Assembly (NCBI RefSeq): GCF_034190915.1
Contig: NW_026947484.1
Span: 134,948,982-135,012,981 of the forward strand
Length of the DNA stretch: 64,000 nucleotides
Source: Cavia porcellus
Taxonomy: Eukaryota; Chordata; Mammalia; Rodentia; Caviidae
Reading direction: 5' to 3'
Shown here: piece by piece, positions 52,851 to 63,622 of the stretch
Position numbering within the stretch: position 1 is the first letter of the stretch
Layout: every line of letters starts with the position of its first letter
Program-made: the position numbers and the translations under genes
Notes under the pieces: generated by a model
Seen by the model: only the letters and a program-made list of their open reading frames with translations
The model's database searches: none
What the model was told of the DNA's origin: nothing

Positions 52851-53362
52851 CTTAAAAACGAGGACTGCAGGTTTCATTTGATCCAGTTGTTCCCCTTCTG
52901 AGTATCTTCCCAAAAGAATTAAAAGCATCACACCACAGCATTATACACACACCCTTATTTATAGTGGCATAATTTGTAATAGCTAACTTGGGAACAGCTC
53001 AAAGCCCATCAACCTATAAAAGGGTAAATATTTTTTATGAATTTGAGTACTACTCTGCACAAAGGAGGATAAACGAGGCATTTCTAGGTAAATGGATGCA
53101 TGTTGAGACCACAGACACATGTCACATTGTCTCCTTGCTGTGAGAAATTGAAAGTGTAAATAAGAACCAATAGAAACTGTGTGTAATAGAAACTGTGAAA
53201 CAGGAAGAAATTGTTCAAACAGAAAGGGGAACTAAAGATGCGAGATGATGAAAGAAAGGAAAAGAAAAAAGTGTAAAATGGAAACAAAGCTTTGTAAATT
53301 AGGAAAGGAAAAGGGGTTGAAGGGAGGGGAGTGAGATGGAGGAAAAAAAGAGGAATGAAGAT

Positions 53363-53510
53363 ATATTATGTGTCAGGCACAGTGACACAGGTCTGTTATC
53401 CCAGCATGCAGGAGGATCTCTGTGAGTTCAAGGCCAGGCTGGGCTACATAACTGAGTTCAAGGCCATCATGTACTACATAGTAAGACACTATCTCAAAAA
53501 AAAAAAAGAT
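53363..53510 (+). mobile_element. B1 SINE in L1 A 3'UTR
   Basis: GTCAGGCACAGTGACACAGGTCTGTTATCCCAGCATGC; two AAGGCC blocks; ACTATCTCAAAAAAAA. Duplication AGATATATTAT / AGATATATCAT flanks it. Confidence 0.9.
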
Positions 53511-53612
53511 ATATCATATACTGTTACAATTGCCTATGATACATGTGGTAAGTGTATAGATCTTAATAAAGAAAAAACTTATAAACAGAAAAATTGAAAA
53601 TAAAATAAAATA

Positions 53613-54640
53613 AACCATGAAGTCCAGCAGAGTAAAACTGGCACACAAGCCTGTCGATAAGAAGATTAACAGCATTTGTGCAAGAGGGCTGCCACCGTGG
53701 GTTGTCAAGGCTCATGCAGGCTAAAGGGCAGCTCCACAGTGGGAGACCCAATCTGAGGTTTTAAGAGCTTGACCAAAATGAGGATGGTGTCCAGGCTGTC
53801 AGATGCTTTGAGGCAGAGCAGAGTAAGGAATGTACCCTTTTAGGAGACACTGACTGGCATATAGTATTGACAACTGGACCTCAGCTTGATTTCAATTCCT
53901 CATTCCAATCCTATGTGTTACTTCCCTATCAAACTGCCCAATTAAGACCAGCACCATGACTGAACACAACACAACTATTTTAAAAAACAAGGTTAAAGAT
54001 CTGTGTACACTCATGAAAGGATGTGCAAAATAGAAGTGGAAAAAAAACAAATGGGAAAAATAATTTCTCTAATGTGACTCCTGTTCTGACTTTTTAAAAG
54101 AGATATACATGTATCTATATACTTATCCTGCCTACTCCTTCAAGAATACAAATTTTTTGATGTTACATAATTGACTCATCCGATATCCAGTCCCTTTTTT
54201 TCAAATAGGGAGTAGTACTCAAATTCATATTAGAGTAAGATTCTTATCTTCCTCAGAGTCAAAGCAGGAAGTAATTAGGAAGTGATTATCTTGTGATCAT
54301 ATGTATCGTCTTCATTCAGTATATGGTCAGTTATGCCAGTAAAAGTTCTATTACCTTCGTAATAGTACCTTTTATACTACTAGATCATACTTTAAAATTT
54401 GTGTTTTCATTATTATAGTAGCATAAGTCAATGTTTATACAAGATTGAATTTTATGAACCCTACTTATTGAATTACTGTAAACAGTAATGGAAGAAATTA
54501 TCAACAATAGTATCAGTAAAAAGGACCTAGAAATGGGAAACCAACTTCATTCTACTCTATTTTACTGCTTTATACAGTGCTTGAAATTTTACATCATATT
54601 ATGTTTTTTATTGTTTTTAAATGTTAAAACAAGATCCATC
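53613..54640. other. Single-copy or unrecognised DNA
   Basis: 53613-53990 is richer in G+C than its surroundings and may hold an old unrecognised repeat; the rest is AT-rich. No gene seen. Confidence 0.4.
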
Positions 54641-54643
54641 TGC

Positions 54644-54724
54644 AGCTGGGGATGTAGCTTAGTGTTACAAGGTTTGCCTACCATGCAGGAAGGAGGCCTT
54701 GGGTTTGATTCCTAGCACCACAAA
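54644..54724 (+). mobile_element. ID SINE, general rodent type
   Basis: GCAGCTGGGGATGTAGCTTAGTGTTACAAGG...GGGTTTGATTCCTAGCACCACAAAA, close to the ID consensus of other rodents rather than the GGTACCGAT lineage type. Confidence 0.85.
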
Positions 54725-54744
54725 AGCTTTTTTTCAATTTGTGA

Positions 54745-54920
54745 GCCAGGCATTGTTGCACCTACTGTAATCCTGGCACTCTGGGAGGTAGAAGCATGAG
54801 GACTGTAAATTCAAGCCTAAACCAGGCATTTTAGCACCTCAGTACAAGCCTATTTCAAAATAAAAAAAGAGATAGCTCAGTGGTTAAATGCCAGTAGTAC
54901 ACCACTGGCAAAACAATATG
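54745..54920 (+). mobile_element. B1-ID dimeric SINE
   Basis: GAGCCAGGCATTGTTGCACCTACTGTAATCCTGGC...CAAGCCTAAACC...CCTATTTCAAAATAAAAAAAGAG joined to GATAGCTCAGTGGTTAAATGCC. Confidence 0.7.
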
Positions 54921-55155
54921 TACAGAGGACAGGACAGAAAATTGAGGATCCAGGGCTTTAAAGGGTAACCTGAAGAGTTTCCTACCCTGCCTAAATCTTT
55001 GCCCTGTAAAGCCAACTCAGCAAGAGCATAGATAGATTTTTTTTGGTGTAGTATTGCAGAAGAGAACAGCAGCAGACAAGAATGGCAGAAATAAAACCAG
55101 GGTAATGTGGATCACATTTATCAAGGGAGAAAAGTTCTTTAAAAAAAAAAAAAAA

Positions 55156-55300
55156 AGGCCAGGAACAGTGCCACATGACTGTAATCTCTGCTCTTGGTAG
55201 GCTAAAGCAGAGGATCGGTGCATTCAAGCCATCCTGGGCTACACAGTGAGTACAAGACCAGCCTGAACTACACAGCAAAATCCTGCTGCAACTCCCCATC
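55156..55300 (+). mobile_element. B1 SINE
   Basis: AGGCCAGGAACAGTGCCACATGACTGTAATCTCTGC; TTCAAGCCATCCTGGGC and ACAAGACCAGCCTGAAC. Confidence 0.9.
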
Positions 55301-55404
55301 CCCAGTAAAGGAAAAAGAAAAGAATAATATTAATTTTCAAGTCATTAAGAGATAAAAAAATAAAATGGAAACAAGTTAAAATAAAACATATTACAGAGGA
55401 AACA

Positions 55405-55808
55405 TACCGCTATCGTTTAGATCTAAGATGTACCCCCAAATTCTCATGTATTTAAAGAGAGGGTGTTTGAAGAGTGACTCTGATGTGGCACTACTAACCC
55501 ATTAATGAGTTGATAGCTGCATGTGCTGTTAGGCCGTGAGGTCTAGGTAGAGGAGTATCCCTAGGGCTGCTGGTGTTGGCTCTTGCCCACACATGTTCTC
55601 TCTGTTTCTCCTTCTCCCTCTTCCTGATTACCATGTGGTGAGCAGTTTTCCTTTGCCATCCCTTTCCCCCATGCCATTTTTGTCTTCCTGCCAACCTACC
55701 ATGGACTGAACCTTGCATCTAAAACCATGAGCCAAAATAAACCTCCCCTCCTTCAAATTGTGAGTGTTAGGTATTTTTGTCCCGGCAACAGGGAAGCTGA
55801 CTAATACA
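55405..55808 (+). mobile_element. LTR-like element, MaLR-like
   Basis: ACCGCTATCGTTTAGATCTAAGATGTACCCCC, a middle with GTGGCACTACTAACCCATTAATGAG, AAAATAAACC polyadenylation signal at 55733, and the end GGTATTTTTGTCCCGGCAACAGGGAAGCTGACTAATACAC. The end matches the 3' end of the element at 3689-4066 in type. Confidence 0.6.
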
Positions 55809-56137
55809 CATATTTTTCAAAACTGCAGCAAAAATTGATGAAGGATAAAAGAAACTCAGAGTAGAGAAAGGGAAATAATTTAGCATACAGACAACTGAAT
55901 TATACATAATGCCAAATAGCTATGATCAGTAAAAAATACTCCACACACATAATGATTAAATAATTATAACAGCAGAACTACAACAAAAGAACAGAATCCT
56001 GAAGGCTACCAGAGAAAAGAAATAAATCATCTATAAAGAAAAACCTACTAGAATTACAACAGATGTCTCAACACAACTTTAAGGCAAGGAGGGCATGGAG
56101 TGAAGTGCTTCAAATTTAAAAGAAAATAACTTACAGG

Positions 56138-56400
56138 CCAGGGATGTTTACAAGGCACATGCTTGTAAACTTGTAATTCCAGCACTTGTGAGGCTGAGGC
56201 AAAAGGATTGCTGCAAATTGGAGGCCAGCCTGGGCTACAAGGCAAGTTTTAGGTCAGCCTAAACTGCGTAGTGGGGATTTAGCTCAGCGACATAAGCGCC
56301 TGCCTTGCAAGAAGGCAGTCGTGAGTTCGATCCCTGGTACCAATAAAAAAGGAAAAAGACAAAAAAAAAAAAAAAAAAAACCTGTCTCAAAAACACACAC
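56138..56400 (+). mobile_element. B1 SINE split by an ID in its tail
   Basis: B1 from AGGCCAGGGATGTTTACAAGGC to CTAAACTGCGTAG (56272), resuming CCTGTCTCAAAAACAC at 56381; the ID occupies the gap. Confidence 0.9.
56273..56380 (+). mobile_element. ID SINE (young type)
   Basis: TGGGGATTTAGCTCAGCGACATAAGCGCCTGCCTTGCAAG...GTTCGATCCCTGGTACC with a long A tail, near consensus. Confidence 0.95.
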
Positions 56401-57115
56401 AAAAGAGTGGAGCAGAGCAGAACTTCTAGTCCAGACTGTTAAGGCCTGCAAAATTATCTTTCAAAATTGATGGAAAAATAAGATACTTCCATGACAAAGA
56501 AAACCTAAAAAAGTCCATGACCATCAAACCAACACTTCACAAAGTTCTCAGGGATATTCTAGGAGACAATGAAGTAACAATGCCAAAAGGTCCAATAAAA
56601 TGAATATATCAGGTAGGACTAGCAATTAAGTAGAAAGGAAAGAAAACAAAACAGCAACAAGAAGTTAATACAATGTAGGAATAAATCAGTACCTATTAAT
56701 TATAACTATCAATGTAAATGGGCTCAACTTGCACAGACACAAATTAGCAGAATGGAACAAGAAACAAATCCAGTGGTATGCTATATACAACAAACACATT
56801 TAACACACAAAGAAATGCACAGACTAAAAATCAAAAGGTGGAAAAGAATATGGCACAGAACAGGAACCTGAAAATAAGCAGAAGTAGCTATGCAATTTTC
56901 AGACAGAGTGGATTTCAAGCCAAAGCTGTTCAAAGAATGCAAAGGATATTACACACTGCTTAATTCAAAAGGAAGGTAACAATTACAAACATACGCACCA
57001 AAGCACAGTGCACACAACTTCATATAACAAACTAATGGACAGAAAAAGATCAGATAAACATTAATACAATTATATTAGGGGATCTCAATTCCCCACTATC
57101 AAAAATAGATCAGCT

Positions 57116-57250
57116 GTGCTGGGCATAGTGGTATGTGCCTGCAATCCCAACACTCGCTAGGCTGAGGTAGGAGAATTCTCCTGAGGCCAGGCTAGGTTAA
57201 CCAGTGAGTTCAAGGCCAGTCTGGATAGCAAGACCTTGACTCAAATGAAA
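57116..57250 (+). mobile_element. B1 SINE
   Basis: GTGCTGGGCATAGTGGTATGTGCCTGCAATCCC; GAGGCCAGGCTAGG and AAGGCCAGTCTGG; CTTGACTCAAATG. Confidence 0.9.
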
Positions 57251-57294
57251 CAAAACAAAACCACTAAAAAAAACAACAGAAAATAAATGCTGCA

Positions 57295-57445
57295 TTTTAA
57301 AGTCAAAACCAAAAGTTTGAGGCCAGATAGAGCAACTTATTAAGACCCTGATTCAAAATTTAAAAGGAATAGATGTGTACTTCAGTGATACAGTGCTTGC
57401 CTAGCATACGCTTGCTCCTGGGTTCAATATGCAGTACCCTCCACA
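57295..57445 (+). mobile_element. B1-ID dimeric SINE, 5'-truncated
   Basis: TTTGAGGCCAGATAGAGCAAC...CCTGATTCAAAATTTAAAAGG joined to AATAGATGTGTACTTCAGTGATACAGTGCTTGCCTAGCATACGC...GGGTTCAATATGCAGTACC. Confidence 0.75.
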
Positions 57446-58188
57446 AAAAGAAATACAAATGGCATCAGTACCCACACACACCTGAAGCAGAAATTTCACA
57501 AAATAAATTTCCTTATCACATAGGATAAAGTACAATATAAGGTCAAATATTTCATTAGTAAAATTCCAAGATAAATACAGAAATTGATTCAACTTAATGA
57601 AATAAGTAATCTTTCCTGATCATAAATCAATTCCAGTCTGGAAATCACAAGGAAAAGCCCATGTATATCCCAGGTTCACTTAGGAATCTGTTTTATTCTT
57701 TTCCCTTTTAATTGGGTTGATACTGAAAATCCTATCTAACACAATTGAGTGGCTGTGAACCATCAAAGCAACACTGCATTCTACCCAGCAATGGAAATGT
57801 TTTAGTCTTAATACATAATAAACACTATCATATAATCATTCTTCAGAGCAAATAAAGAACTAAGCCACAAGAATTAATTCTCTTCTTGGAATATTCATTA
57901 AGTTCAATTACTGGAGGGGGGGCAAATGAATCTTTTAGGCAATGTTTTTCTTCGCAGTTTCAAACTTCAGGAAAATAATGAAAACTCTGATGACAGAAAA
58001 ATGAGAGGTAATAACTCTGCCTTTTATTTTATTTAATCTTTCTTCACTGAAGATGCTGTCTTGGAGATGCATTAACAATGTTTAAAAGCTATAGTGGCTA
58101 GATACAGAGACAGAAGCCACAATGTCAAAGTGGGACTTCAGCATACAGCTTCAAAATGAGTTCACTAGATTGCCAAAAAATACCATTT
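57446..58188. other. Single-copy AT-rich DNA
   Basis: No gene or repeat recognised. Confidence 0.4.
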
Positions 58189-58203
58189 AAAAATGCAAAT
58201 GTT

Positions 58204-59013
58204 AGGGCCAGAGATTTAGCTCAACAGCAAAGTGCCTGCCTGGCAAGCACACCCTGGAGTTAAGATTCCAGGTTCTTCTCTCAATTGAACAAAATGAGCA
58301 AAAGAACAATGACAAGGTTTGAGAAAAAATTAAAAATGTGGGAAAAATTGACTGCAGAGCAAGCCTGGGCTCAGTAAAAGAGGAAAAAGCAAGATGAAAG
58401 TACATCCCTAGGAAAATAGAGGGAGCTACCCTGAAGCTTGTGCTAGCAAGTTTTCTTGAGGCACCTCCCCTTTATGCAGTCCAAATCTCAAGGAAACCCA
58501 CAAGAACTTCTAAGTGGGCAGTGCTGAGACCCACGCCTCATGCTGAGGTCAAGTCTGGGTCATCCTATTGAGAACCTGAGTTCTCCTGTGAAGTCCACAT
58601 GTAGGACTTTGGAAATTGATCTATGCATGTGTTCCAGGATCTTGTAATCAACAGGCCAGACTTACTCCTCCAGTCTGCTTTGCCACAAATTACTCTCCTG
58701 TCTCAAAATCCTGTCTCAAAAACAAACAAACAAACAAGTTTGGGGATACAGTTCAGTGTGAAATGTCCTAGGTCAGTTCCCAGTGTGTGTATGTATGGTG
58801 GACTTCTTTTTAAAACTGAGGGACTACAGAGCTCCACAAAGACCTCTCCCTCTCTCCCTGGTTCCTACTCCCAGGGACACTGGTCCCTGGTACCTGTCAG
58901 TCTGTGGGAGCCCAGACTGTCCAGGAAATAGCCCCTCTTTCCTACACACTCAGCAACAAAGCCACCATAGCTCCCGACTTCATCCCAGCTCCCCAATTTT
59001 TAAGTGTGTAAAA
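58204..59013 (+). mobile_element. Composite retroposon, 810 bp, starting in an ID and containing an antisense LTR
   Basis: Exact 15-base duplication AAAAATGCAAATGTT at 58189-58203 and 59014-59028; the target reads ATTTAAAAATG, i.e. TTTT/AA on the other strand, the L1 endonuclease preference. The insert begins with an ID-like head (GGGCCAGAGATTTAGCTCAAC), contains an antisense LTR (58255-58715), an AAAC-rich B1-like tail, a second ID-like piece (58735-58790) and GC-rich sequence, and ends in a run of A. It looks like one RNA copied back as a unit. Confidence 0.6.
58255..58715 (-). mobile_element. ERV LTR (same family as 33290-33755)
   Basis: Minus-strand sequence shares the blocks GGCCTGTTGATTACAAGATCCTGGAACA, TTCCTCTTTTACTGAGCCC, CTCTGCAG and TTGAGAGAAGAACC with the copy at 33290-33755. 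The TATA-like box is TGCATAAAGGGG; the AATAAA of the other copy is lost here. It lies inside the composite retroposon. Confidence 0.6.
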
Positions 59014-59029
59014 AAAAATGCAAATGTTG

Positions 59030-59185
59030 GAATCTGAATAAAAGTTCCTCTGGCTGTGACTTTTAACCATGGAATAATATACAATTGAAGTTGTTGGTGT
59101 CCAGAGGCTGCATGGTTGTACAATTGCTATACATTTCCAATCAGAAATACTAAAAATGTATTTAGCTATTTAAAAAAAAATTGAA
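59030..59185. other. Single-copy DNA
   Basis: Nothing recognised. Confidence 0.4.
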
Positions 59186-59308
59186 GGCCAAGCATAGGGC
59201 CAAATGCCTATAATCCCATCACTCAGGAGATTGAGGCTGGAGGACTGCCACAAATTCAAGGCCAACCTGAGCTACACAGCAAAAACCTTGCCTCAAAAAA
59301 AAAAATTG
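59186..59308 (+). mobile_element. B1 SINE, old
   Basis: AGGCCAAGCATAGGGCCAAATGCC...CAAGGCCAACCTGAGCTACACAGC...CCTTGCCTCAAAAAA. Only one block, no duplicate. Confidence 0.8.
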
Positions 59309-59309
59309 A

Positions 59310-59395
59310 AGGGGGGGCTGCAAAATTGCTCAGTTGTATATCACTGGCCTAGCATGCCTCAGGGCCTGGCCTCCAGTGCCAGCACCTCAAGAATA
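59310..59395 (+). mobile_element. ID SINE, degenerate
   Basis: GGGGGGCTGCAAAATTGCTCAGTTGTATATCACTGGCCTAGCATGCCTCAGG...CCTCCAGTGCCAGCACC. Confidence 0.65.
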
Positions 59396-59399
59396 AACC

Positions 59400-59585
59400 A
59401 ACAGCCAGATTGTCAGCAAATACCTATTATCCTCCCTACTGTGAAGGTTGAGGCACAAGGTTAGGTAAATCTGAGCCCAACTTGGACAATTTAAACCATT
59501 TTTCAAAATAAAAAGGGCTACGGCTATACTTTAGTGGTAGAGCACTCACCTAGTATGTTCAAGAGAAAGTCTAGTATTCTAAGTT
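59400..59585 (+). mobile_element. B1-ID dimeric SINE, degenerate
   Basis: CCAGATTGTCAGCAAATACC...GAGCCCAACTTGGACAATTTAAACCATTTTTCAAAATAAAAAGG, then GCTACGGCTATACTTTAGTGGTAGAGCACTCACC. Confidence 0.65.
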
Positions 59586-59591
59586 TCCAAT

Positions 59592-60900
59592 AATCCTTTT
59601 AATTTTATTTTATTATTTTATTTTATTTAAGGAGAAAAAGAAAAAAACAGAAAAAGGGTACAAGTAATACAAAATTTAAAAAATAAACAGTAAGAAATCA
59701 CTAGTTAACAGATTACATATTCTCATCTCAGAAATAGTTGTTCAAGTTACAAAATTAAAGCATATAAAGTGGACTTTCAAACAGTGAGACTGCAAACAGT
59801 TTTGTTCAATGATCCAACAAAACTCAGTAATATGGTTATCTATCTTACACACTTAAACATATATGCCATTATAGCCTTTAGAGCACTTTCTTTTCTTTTC
59901 TTTTGTAAAATGACAATTACACATTTTTGGGTTTTATTACTCCCACAGTTCATATTCCTTATTTTTAAGAGAACAAAACCAAATGCAACATATCAAAACA
60001 GAGTCAGTCAAATTAAAAGGATGGACATAATAGATAATGTAAAAACAAAATACAACGTGGTCAACAGTGGTTACCATACTGCCTCTTTCTATCTTAGGAA
60101 TTGCCTATATCATCAGTTATAATAAAATTGAACAAAACAGTAAAGAATAAAACCAAAACACTGGAGACATTACAGGACTTTAAAAGAAGATAATAGTCAA
60201 CCAGAATGGGCATCATAATGCATCTTATTGTCTTCACAGTTTTTGCCTATACTTTTGAACTTGGTACTATCAAGCAAAGCAGAATAGGGGAAAATCAGTC
60301 AAAACAAGATGGTAAGGGCAATACAGAGTTTCAAATCAAATTAATAGGAAATCAAAGTAAGTTACTATAATGTATCCTGCTATTTTTTATTTTTTCCTTA
60401 ATTAAAAAGACAAAAATTAACAACAAAACAGTGCAGGTCAAAACATAACCATTTAAGCAAAATAGTGTTTCACCACAAGATATCCTGACATAAAAGTAGT
60501 TACCATAGTGTCTCTTTCCTTGAAATCTTTGAGTATAATTTCGTATACTGTAGCACCAAACATATCCAGATAATGTAAAACCATTCAAGAGAATGACATT
60601 ATTACAGGGTATTTAGAACCAACTAACAGAAAATGAGCAATGGTTTCTGTATAAACTCCTTGTCTTAAGTTTTTGCTTATATTATCACATATAATAAAAT
60701 CCAATAAGATACAACCTATTAAGATGGATGGAGACAGAAGAATAAAAGTGGGATAGGCCTTCAAAACAAGATGATACTAAATCAGCGCTAGCTATTATGA
60801 TGTCTTGTTTTCTCCAAAATTGCTGTTCCTGCCATCCAATCTTCTCTGCCTCATTTCTGTTGAGCTCTTTTTCTGTCATTAGTTATCAGTTTGTCTTCTT
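59592..60900 (-). repeat. Repeat-built 3'UTR of element D
   Basis: Cores on the minus strand: AAAACAAGACATCATAATAGCTAGC (60815), AAAGAGACACTATGGTAACTAC (60512), GATGCATTATGATGCCC (60220) and AAAGAGGCAGTATGGTAACCACTGTTGA (60085), spaced irregularly by ~130-300 bp. The last 270 bp match element E base for base over long stretches. Confidence 0.75.
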
Positions 60901-60904
60901 CATT

Positions 60905-61955
60905 TCTTTTTCTGCTCCATTTATTGTGGCCTCTCTACCACTATTTCTGGAATCTTAGTAACTTTTTCCTTTTTTAGAATATCCTGCAGTATTTTCTGTA
61001 GAGTTGAACTGGTGGTTGCAAATTCCCCTAGTTCCTCTTTATCCTGGAAGCACTTTGTTTTTCCATCAATTTCCTGGGACAGTTGTGCAGGATATATCAA
61101 TCTTGGCTGAAGGTTATATTACCTTTCACAGCTTGAATTATTTCCCCCCATGCTCTTCGTGATTTGATGGTTTGTGCCGAGAAGTCTGCTAAAATTTTCA
61201 TGGGTGTTCTCTTGTAAATGATCTGTTTCTTGTCTCTGACAGCTTTTAATATTCTGTTCTTATATTGAATTTCTAGAATTTTGATTATTACATGCCTGGG
61301 TGTAGCTCTGTTTCAGTTGTAGGTGGCTGGAGTCCTGTATGCCTGATACACCTGAGTATCTTTACCATTTGCTAAATTAGGGAAATTCTCTTGGATTATT
61401 TCTGTGAATAGCTTTTGTAGTCCATTTGTTTGTGTCCCTACTTCTTCTATGTTCTTAATTCTTAAGTTATAGATCCTCTTATCATCTTCTAGCCTTTGTA
61501 TTATTGCTTTTTGTTTCCTTGTTATTTTTAAGAAGTTTTTCATTTCATGCTCCCACATTACAAATCTGCCCTCCAGTTCAGATAATCTATCCTTAGTTTC
61601 TTTCAAGATGTTATGCCAGCTTTCAATAGAGTTTTTAGTTTCCTGGTAATCTCTTTGAACCTGCTTCCCATATTCTATGTTTTCTCTATTTTCTCCATCA
61701 AACAATTCTCCCTTTTTTCTGTTCTTCCATTCCACCATCTGTTTTTTCTTGGGCGGTGCTTAGCATTTCTCTAACTATTCGATTTATATCTTGCTTTAGG
61801 TCATTAATAACTTCATTTTTGAACTGGTCTATGAGGCTCTGGAGATACCGCTTTATGTCTATTGGTGCCATGTCTGATATTGCATGTTTCTCAGGATTGG
61901 GGGCCAAGGACCCTTTCTTGTTGCTCCCTCTTCCCATATTTTTTGTTCCTTCCAT
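60905..61955 (-). pseudogene. Element D ORF1 relic
   Basis: Starts MEGTKNMGRGSNKKG (61955), then DIKRYLQSLIDQFKNEVINDLKQDINRIVREMLS. A frame change near 61720 leads into a 141-codon open stretch (61738-61313): coiled-coil KQVQRDYQETKNSIESWHNILKETKDRLSELEGRF, and the RRM-like RLEDDKRIYNLRIKNIEEVGTQTNGLQKLF. The C-terminus (to ~60905) reads only in pieces (KAVRDKKQIIYKRTPMKILADFSAQTIK-type, AFQDKEELGEFATTS-type). Closely related to element C ORF1, with which it shares the same N-terminal plan. Confidence 0.8.
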
Positions 61956-62721
61956 ACAAGTGTATATAGGAGGCCCAGTTTCTTTCTTTGTCGGTTACAG
62001 TTTGTTTGAATTGTGCCAGCTAGGTGTTCCCACCCACTGCAGTGTACGAGGGAGACACAGACCTGGGCAACCTATGCTGGGCCTGCCCCTCCAGGTCAAC
62101 CTACCAAAGGCTTCACTGCTAGGGTGCACCTCCAGGCACTGGGACCTGGTCTAGGCTAGTCTATTAGGTCTTAAGTCAGCTGCATCACCCAGGCCAGGCA
62201 CTCCCCACCAATGCCGCTTGAGAGGGGAATATGCAACTAAGGACACTGCAGCGTCCTGTTCTGGCTAGTCTGCCCCAGTCCCAGTATGTCTTTTGCTGAA
62301 GCCTCCTATTCTATGGAAGGGTCCCTGATCTGCTCACTCACCACAGGTCGATGCAGGGTTCCCAGCCAGTCCTGCACTCTCAACTCCATTTGCCGCTTCC
62401 CACTCTCAGAGTTTTCACACCTCTCTCCTTGCCATACCGATTGGGACGCAGCAGCGGCTGTAGGAAATTCAAATCACGGCTTCCAGTGGCATGAGCTCAG
62501 CTTCCGCGCTGAGACCTTATCTGTTCCTGTTATAGCACCGGGATTGCGTTTCCAGTTGGTTTCTCTTAGTGTAGTTCATTCCTGGGTCGGCAGTGTATAT
62601 CTCCCCTTGCTTAGGACTTCTTGCCCCGTACCATTCCTGGATTTTAAGTGGGGTATCTCAGAGAGTTTCCATATCTGCTGCTATCTATCTGCCATGTTCT
62701 CCCAGAAGTCCCTTATTATTT

Positions 62722-62866
62722 TGTTTTGAGACTGAATCTCACTATCTAGCCCAGGCTGGCCTTGCACTCACCATGTAGCCCATGCTGGCCTCGAACTTGT
62801 GAACCTCTTACCTCAGCCTCCCAATTGCTAAGATTACAGGCATGTGCCACCACACCCCGCTCTAAA
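62722..62866 (-). mobile_element. B1 SINE
   Basis: TTTTGAGACTGAATCTCACTATCTAGCCC; two CAGGCTGGCC/CATGCTGGCC blocks; CCTCCCAATTGCTAAGATTACAGGC; CCACACCCCGC. Confidence 0.9.
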
Positions 62867-63355
62867 TTTTAAAGACTTCTAGTTTTCATTTGTGACATTG
62901 TTAACAATATATAAAGGCTGACATTTTACTCAGGTTTTGACTATTTAATAAAACTATATTTTAAATAATCTTCATTAAAAGCATTATAATTTTTCTCAAG
63001 TCAATAAGTTCATCAATATTTTTATAATTTGAGATTCAGCTATTAAATATGAACTCTTTTATTTCATGCCTTTTTCTTCTACTAATAAATTTAAATATCA
63101 TCAATCTAGTTTGATTTTAAAGTTACAATAGTGACTGAATTCTGAAAATATCATACTAAAAGAATGCATTTAAAGTGATAATACTGTTTAGATAAGATAC
63201 CATGCCTGTATCTTGTACTCTGAACAACTACAAAGACAGTACATAATGTATCAACTATTGTAAGGGTCTAACTAACCTGTTTTGAACCTCAGTGTCATCA
63301 TTATATTTATTTTTTTTTCTTTAAAATAAAAATTTTTAAAAAAGAAAGAAAGAAA
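62867..63355. other. Single-copy AT-rich DNA
   Basis: No repeat or gene recognised. The end (63300-63350) is T- then A-rich. Confidence 0.4.
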
Positions 63356-63435
63356 GGGGTTAGGGATTTAGCTCAGTGGTATAAGCACTTGCCTGGCAAG
63401 TGCAAGGTCATGAGTTCGATCCCTATTACCAAAAA
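63356..63435 (+). mobile_element. ID SINE
   Basis: GGGGTTAGGGATTTAGCTCAGTGGTATAAGCAC...CATGAGTTCGATCCCTATTACC, older subtype, with AAATAAA tail. Confidence 0.9.
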
Positions 63436-63539
63436 ATAAAGTGAAATAAAATAAAATAAAATTTTAAAAATAGTTTTTTTTTAAAGAATACATTTAAAGT
63501 TCAAAATAAAACTTCTGTGGGCATGCCCACCCCCTCTTT

Positions 63540-63622
63540 GGGATGCAAGGAGAACTGGGAATCAAACTCAGGATACTGCTTGCCAGGCAGACACCATGCC
63601 GCTAAGCTATGTCCCCAGCCTA
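63540..63622 (-). mobile_element. ID SINE
   Basis: GGGAATCAAACTCAGGATACTGCTTGCCAGGCAGACACCATGCCGCTAAGCTATGTCCCCAGCC, old type. Confidence 0.85.

Larger units (their letters stand above)
36951..53612 (+). mobile_element. L1 'A', long element interrupted by L1 B, HAL1-like C and an ERV retrocopy
   Basis: 5'UTR (from ~36951, with ~48 bp short tandem units at 36967-37060) aligns with P1 from about 37120. ORF1 relic 38555-39845, ORF2 start 39859-40058, ORF2 continues 49149-49432, 50613-52840, and 3' end to about 53612 (polypurine type, GGAAACAAAGC at 53280). Insertions: B1 38440-38550, ID 39402-39505, B 40059-49134, retrocopy 49444-50601, ID 52206-52303, B1 53363-53510. Without them about 6.0 kb remain. 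The outer boundaries are less certain than those of P1 because the flanking duplication was not found. Confidence 0.75.
55815..57112 (+). mobile_element. L1 fragment: ORF1 C-terminus to ORF2 endonuclease
   Basis: AGAACAGAATCCTGAAGGCTACC, ACAGATGTCTCAACACAAC, ATTATCTTTCAAAATTGATGG (ORF1 end), then ATAACTATCAATGTAAATGGGCTC (NVNGL, ORF2 start at ~56705), CAACAAACACATTTAAC, CAGACAGAGTGGATTTCAAGCC and TAGGGGATCTCAATTCCCC (GDLN/DFN motif). Both ends truncated; no open frame above 61 codons. Confidence 0.75.
59592..62709 (-). mobile_element. HAL1-like element 'D': L1 5'UTR + ORF1 + repeat 3'UTR, no ORF2
   Basis: Minus strand: 5' end near 62709 (CTTCTGGGAGAACATGGCAGATAG), GC-rich 5'UTR to 61956, ORF1 61955 to ~60905, then the repeat 3'UTR (60900-59592) ending CCTTAAATAAAATAAAATAAT. 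ORF1 passes straight to the 3'UTR without any ORF2. The 3'UTR contains both blocks: B-like units (60410-60880) then the Y block shared with E and C (59600-60390). About 3.1 kb. A flanking duplication is only suggested (TTATTATTTT at both ends, low complexity). Confidence 0.75.

Noticed and set aside
62286..62729. 147-codon plus-strand ORF
   Set aside because: It is antisense to the 5'UTR of element D and runs into an antisense B1. No domain or similarity to other copies.
63280..63350. T-rich then A-rich end resembling the L1 3' terminus
   Set aside because: Only low-complexity similarity; no core repeat or other L1 sequence next to it.
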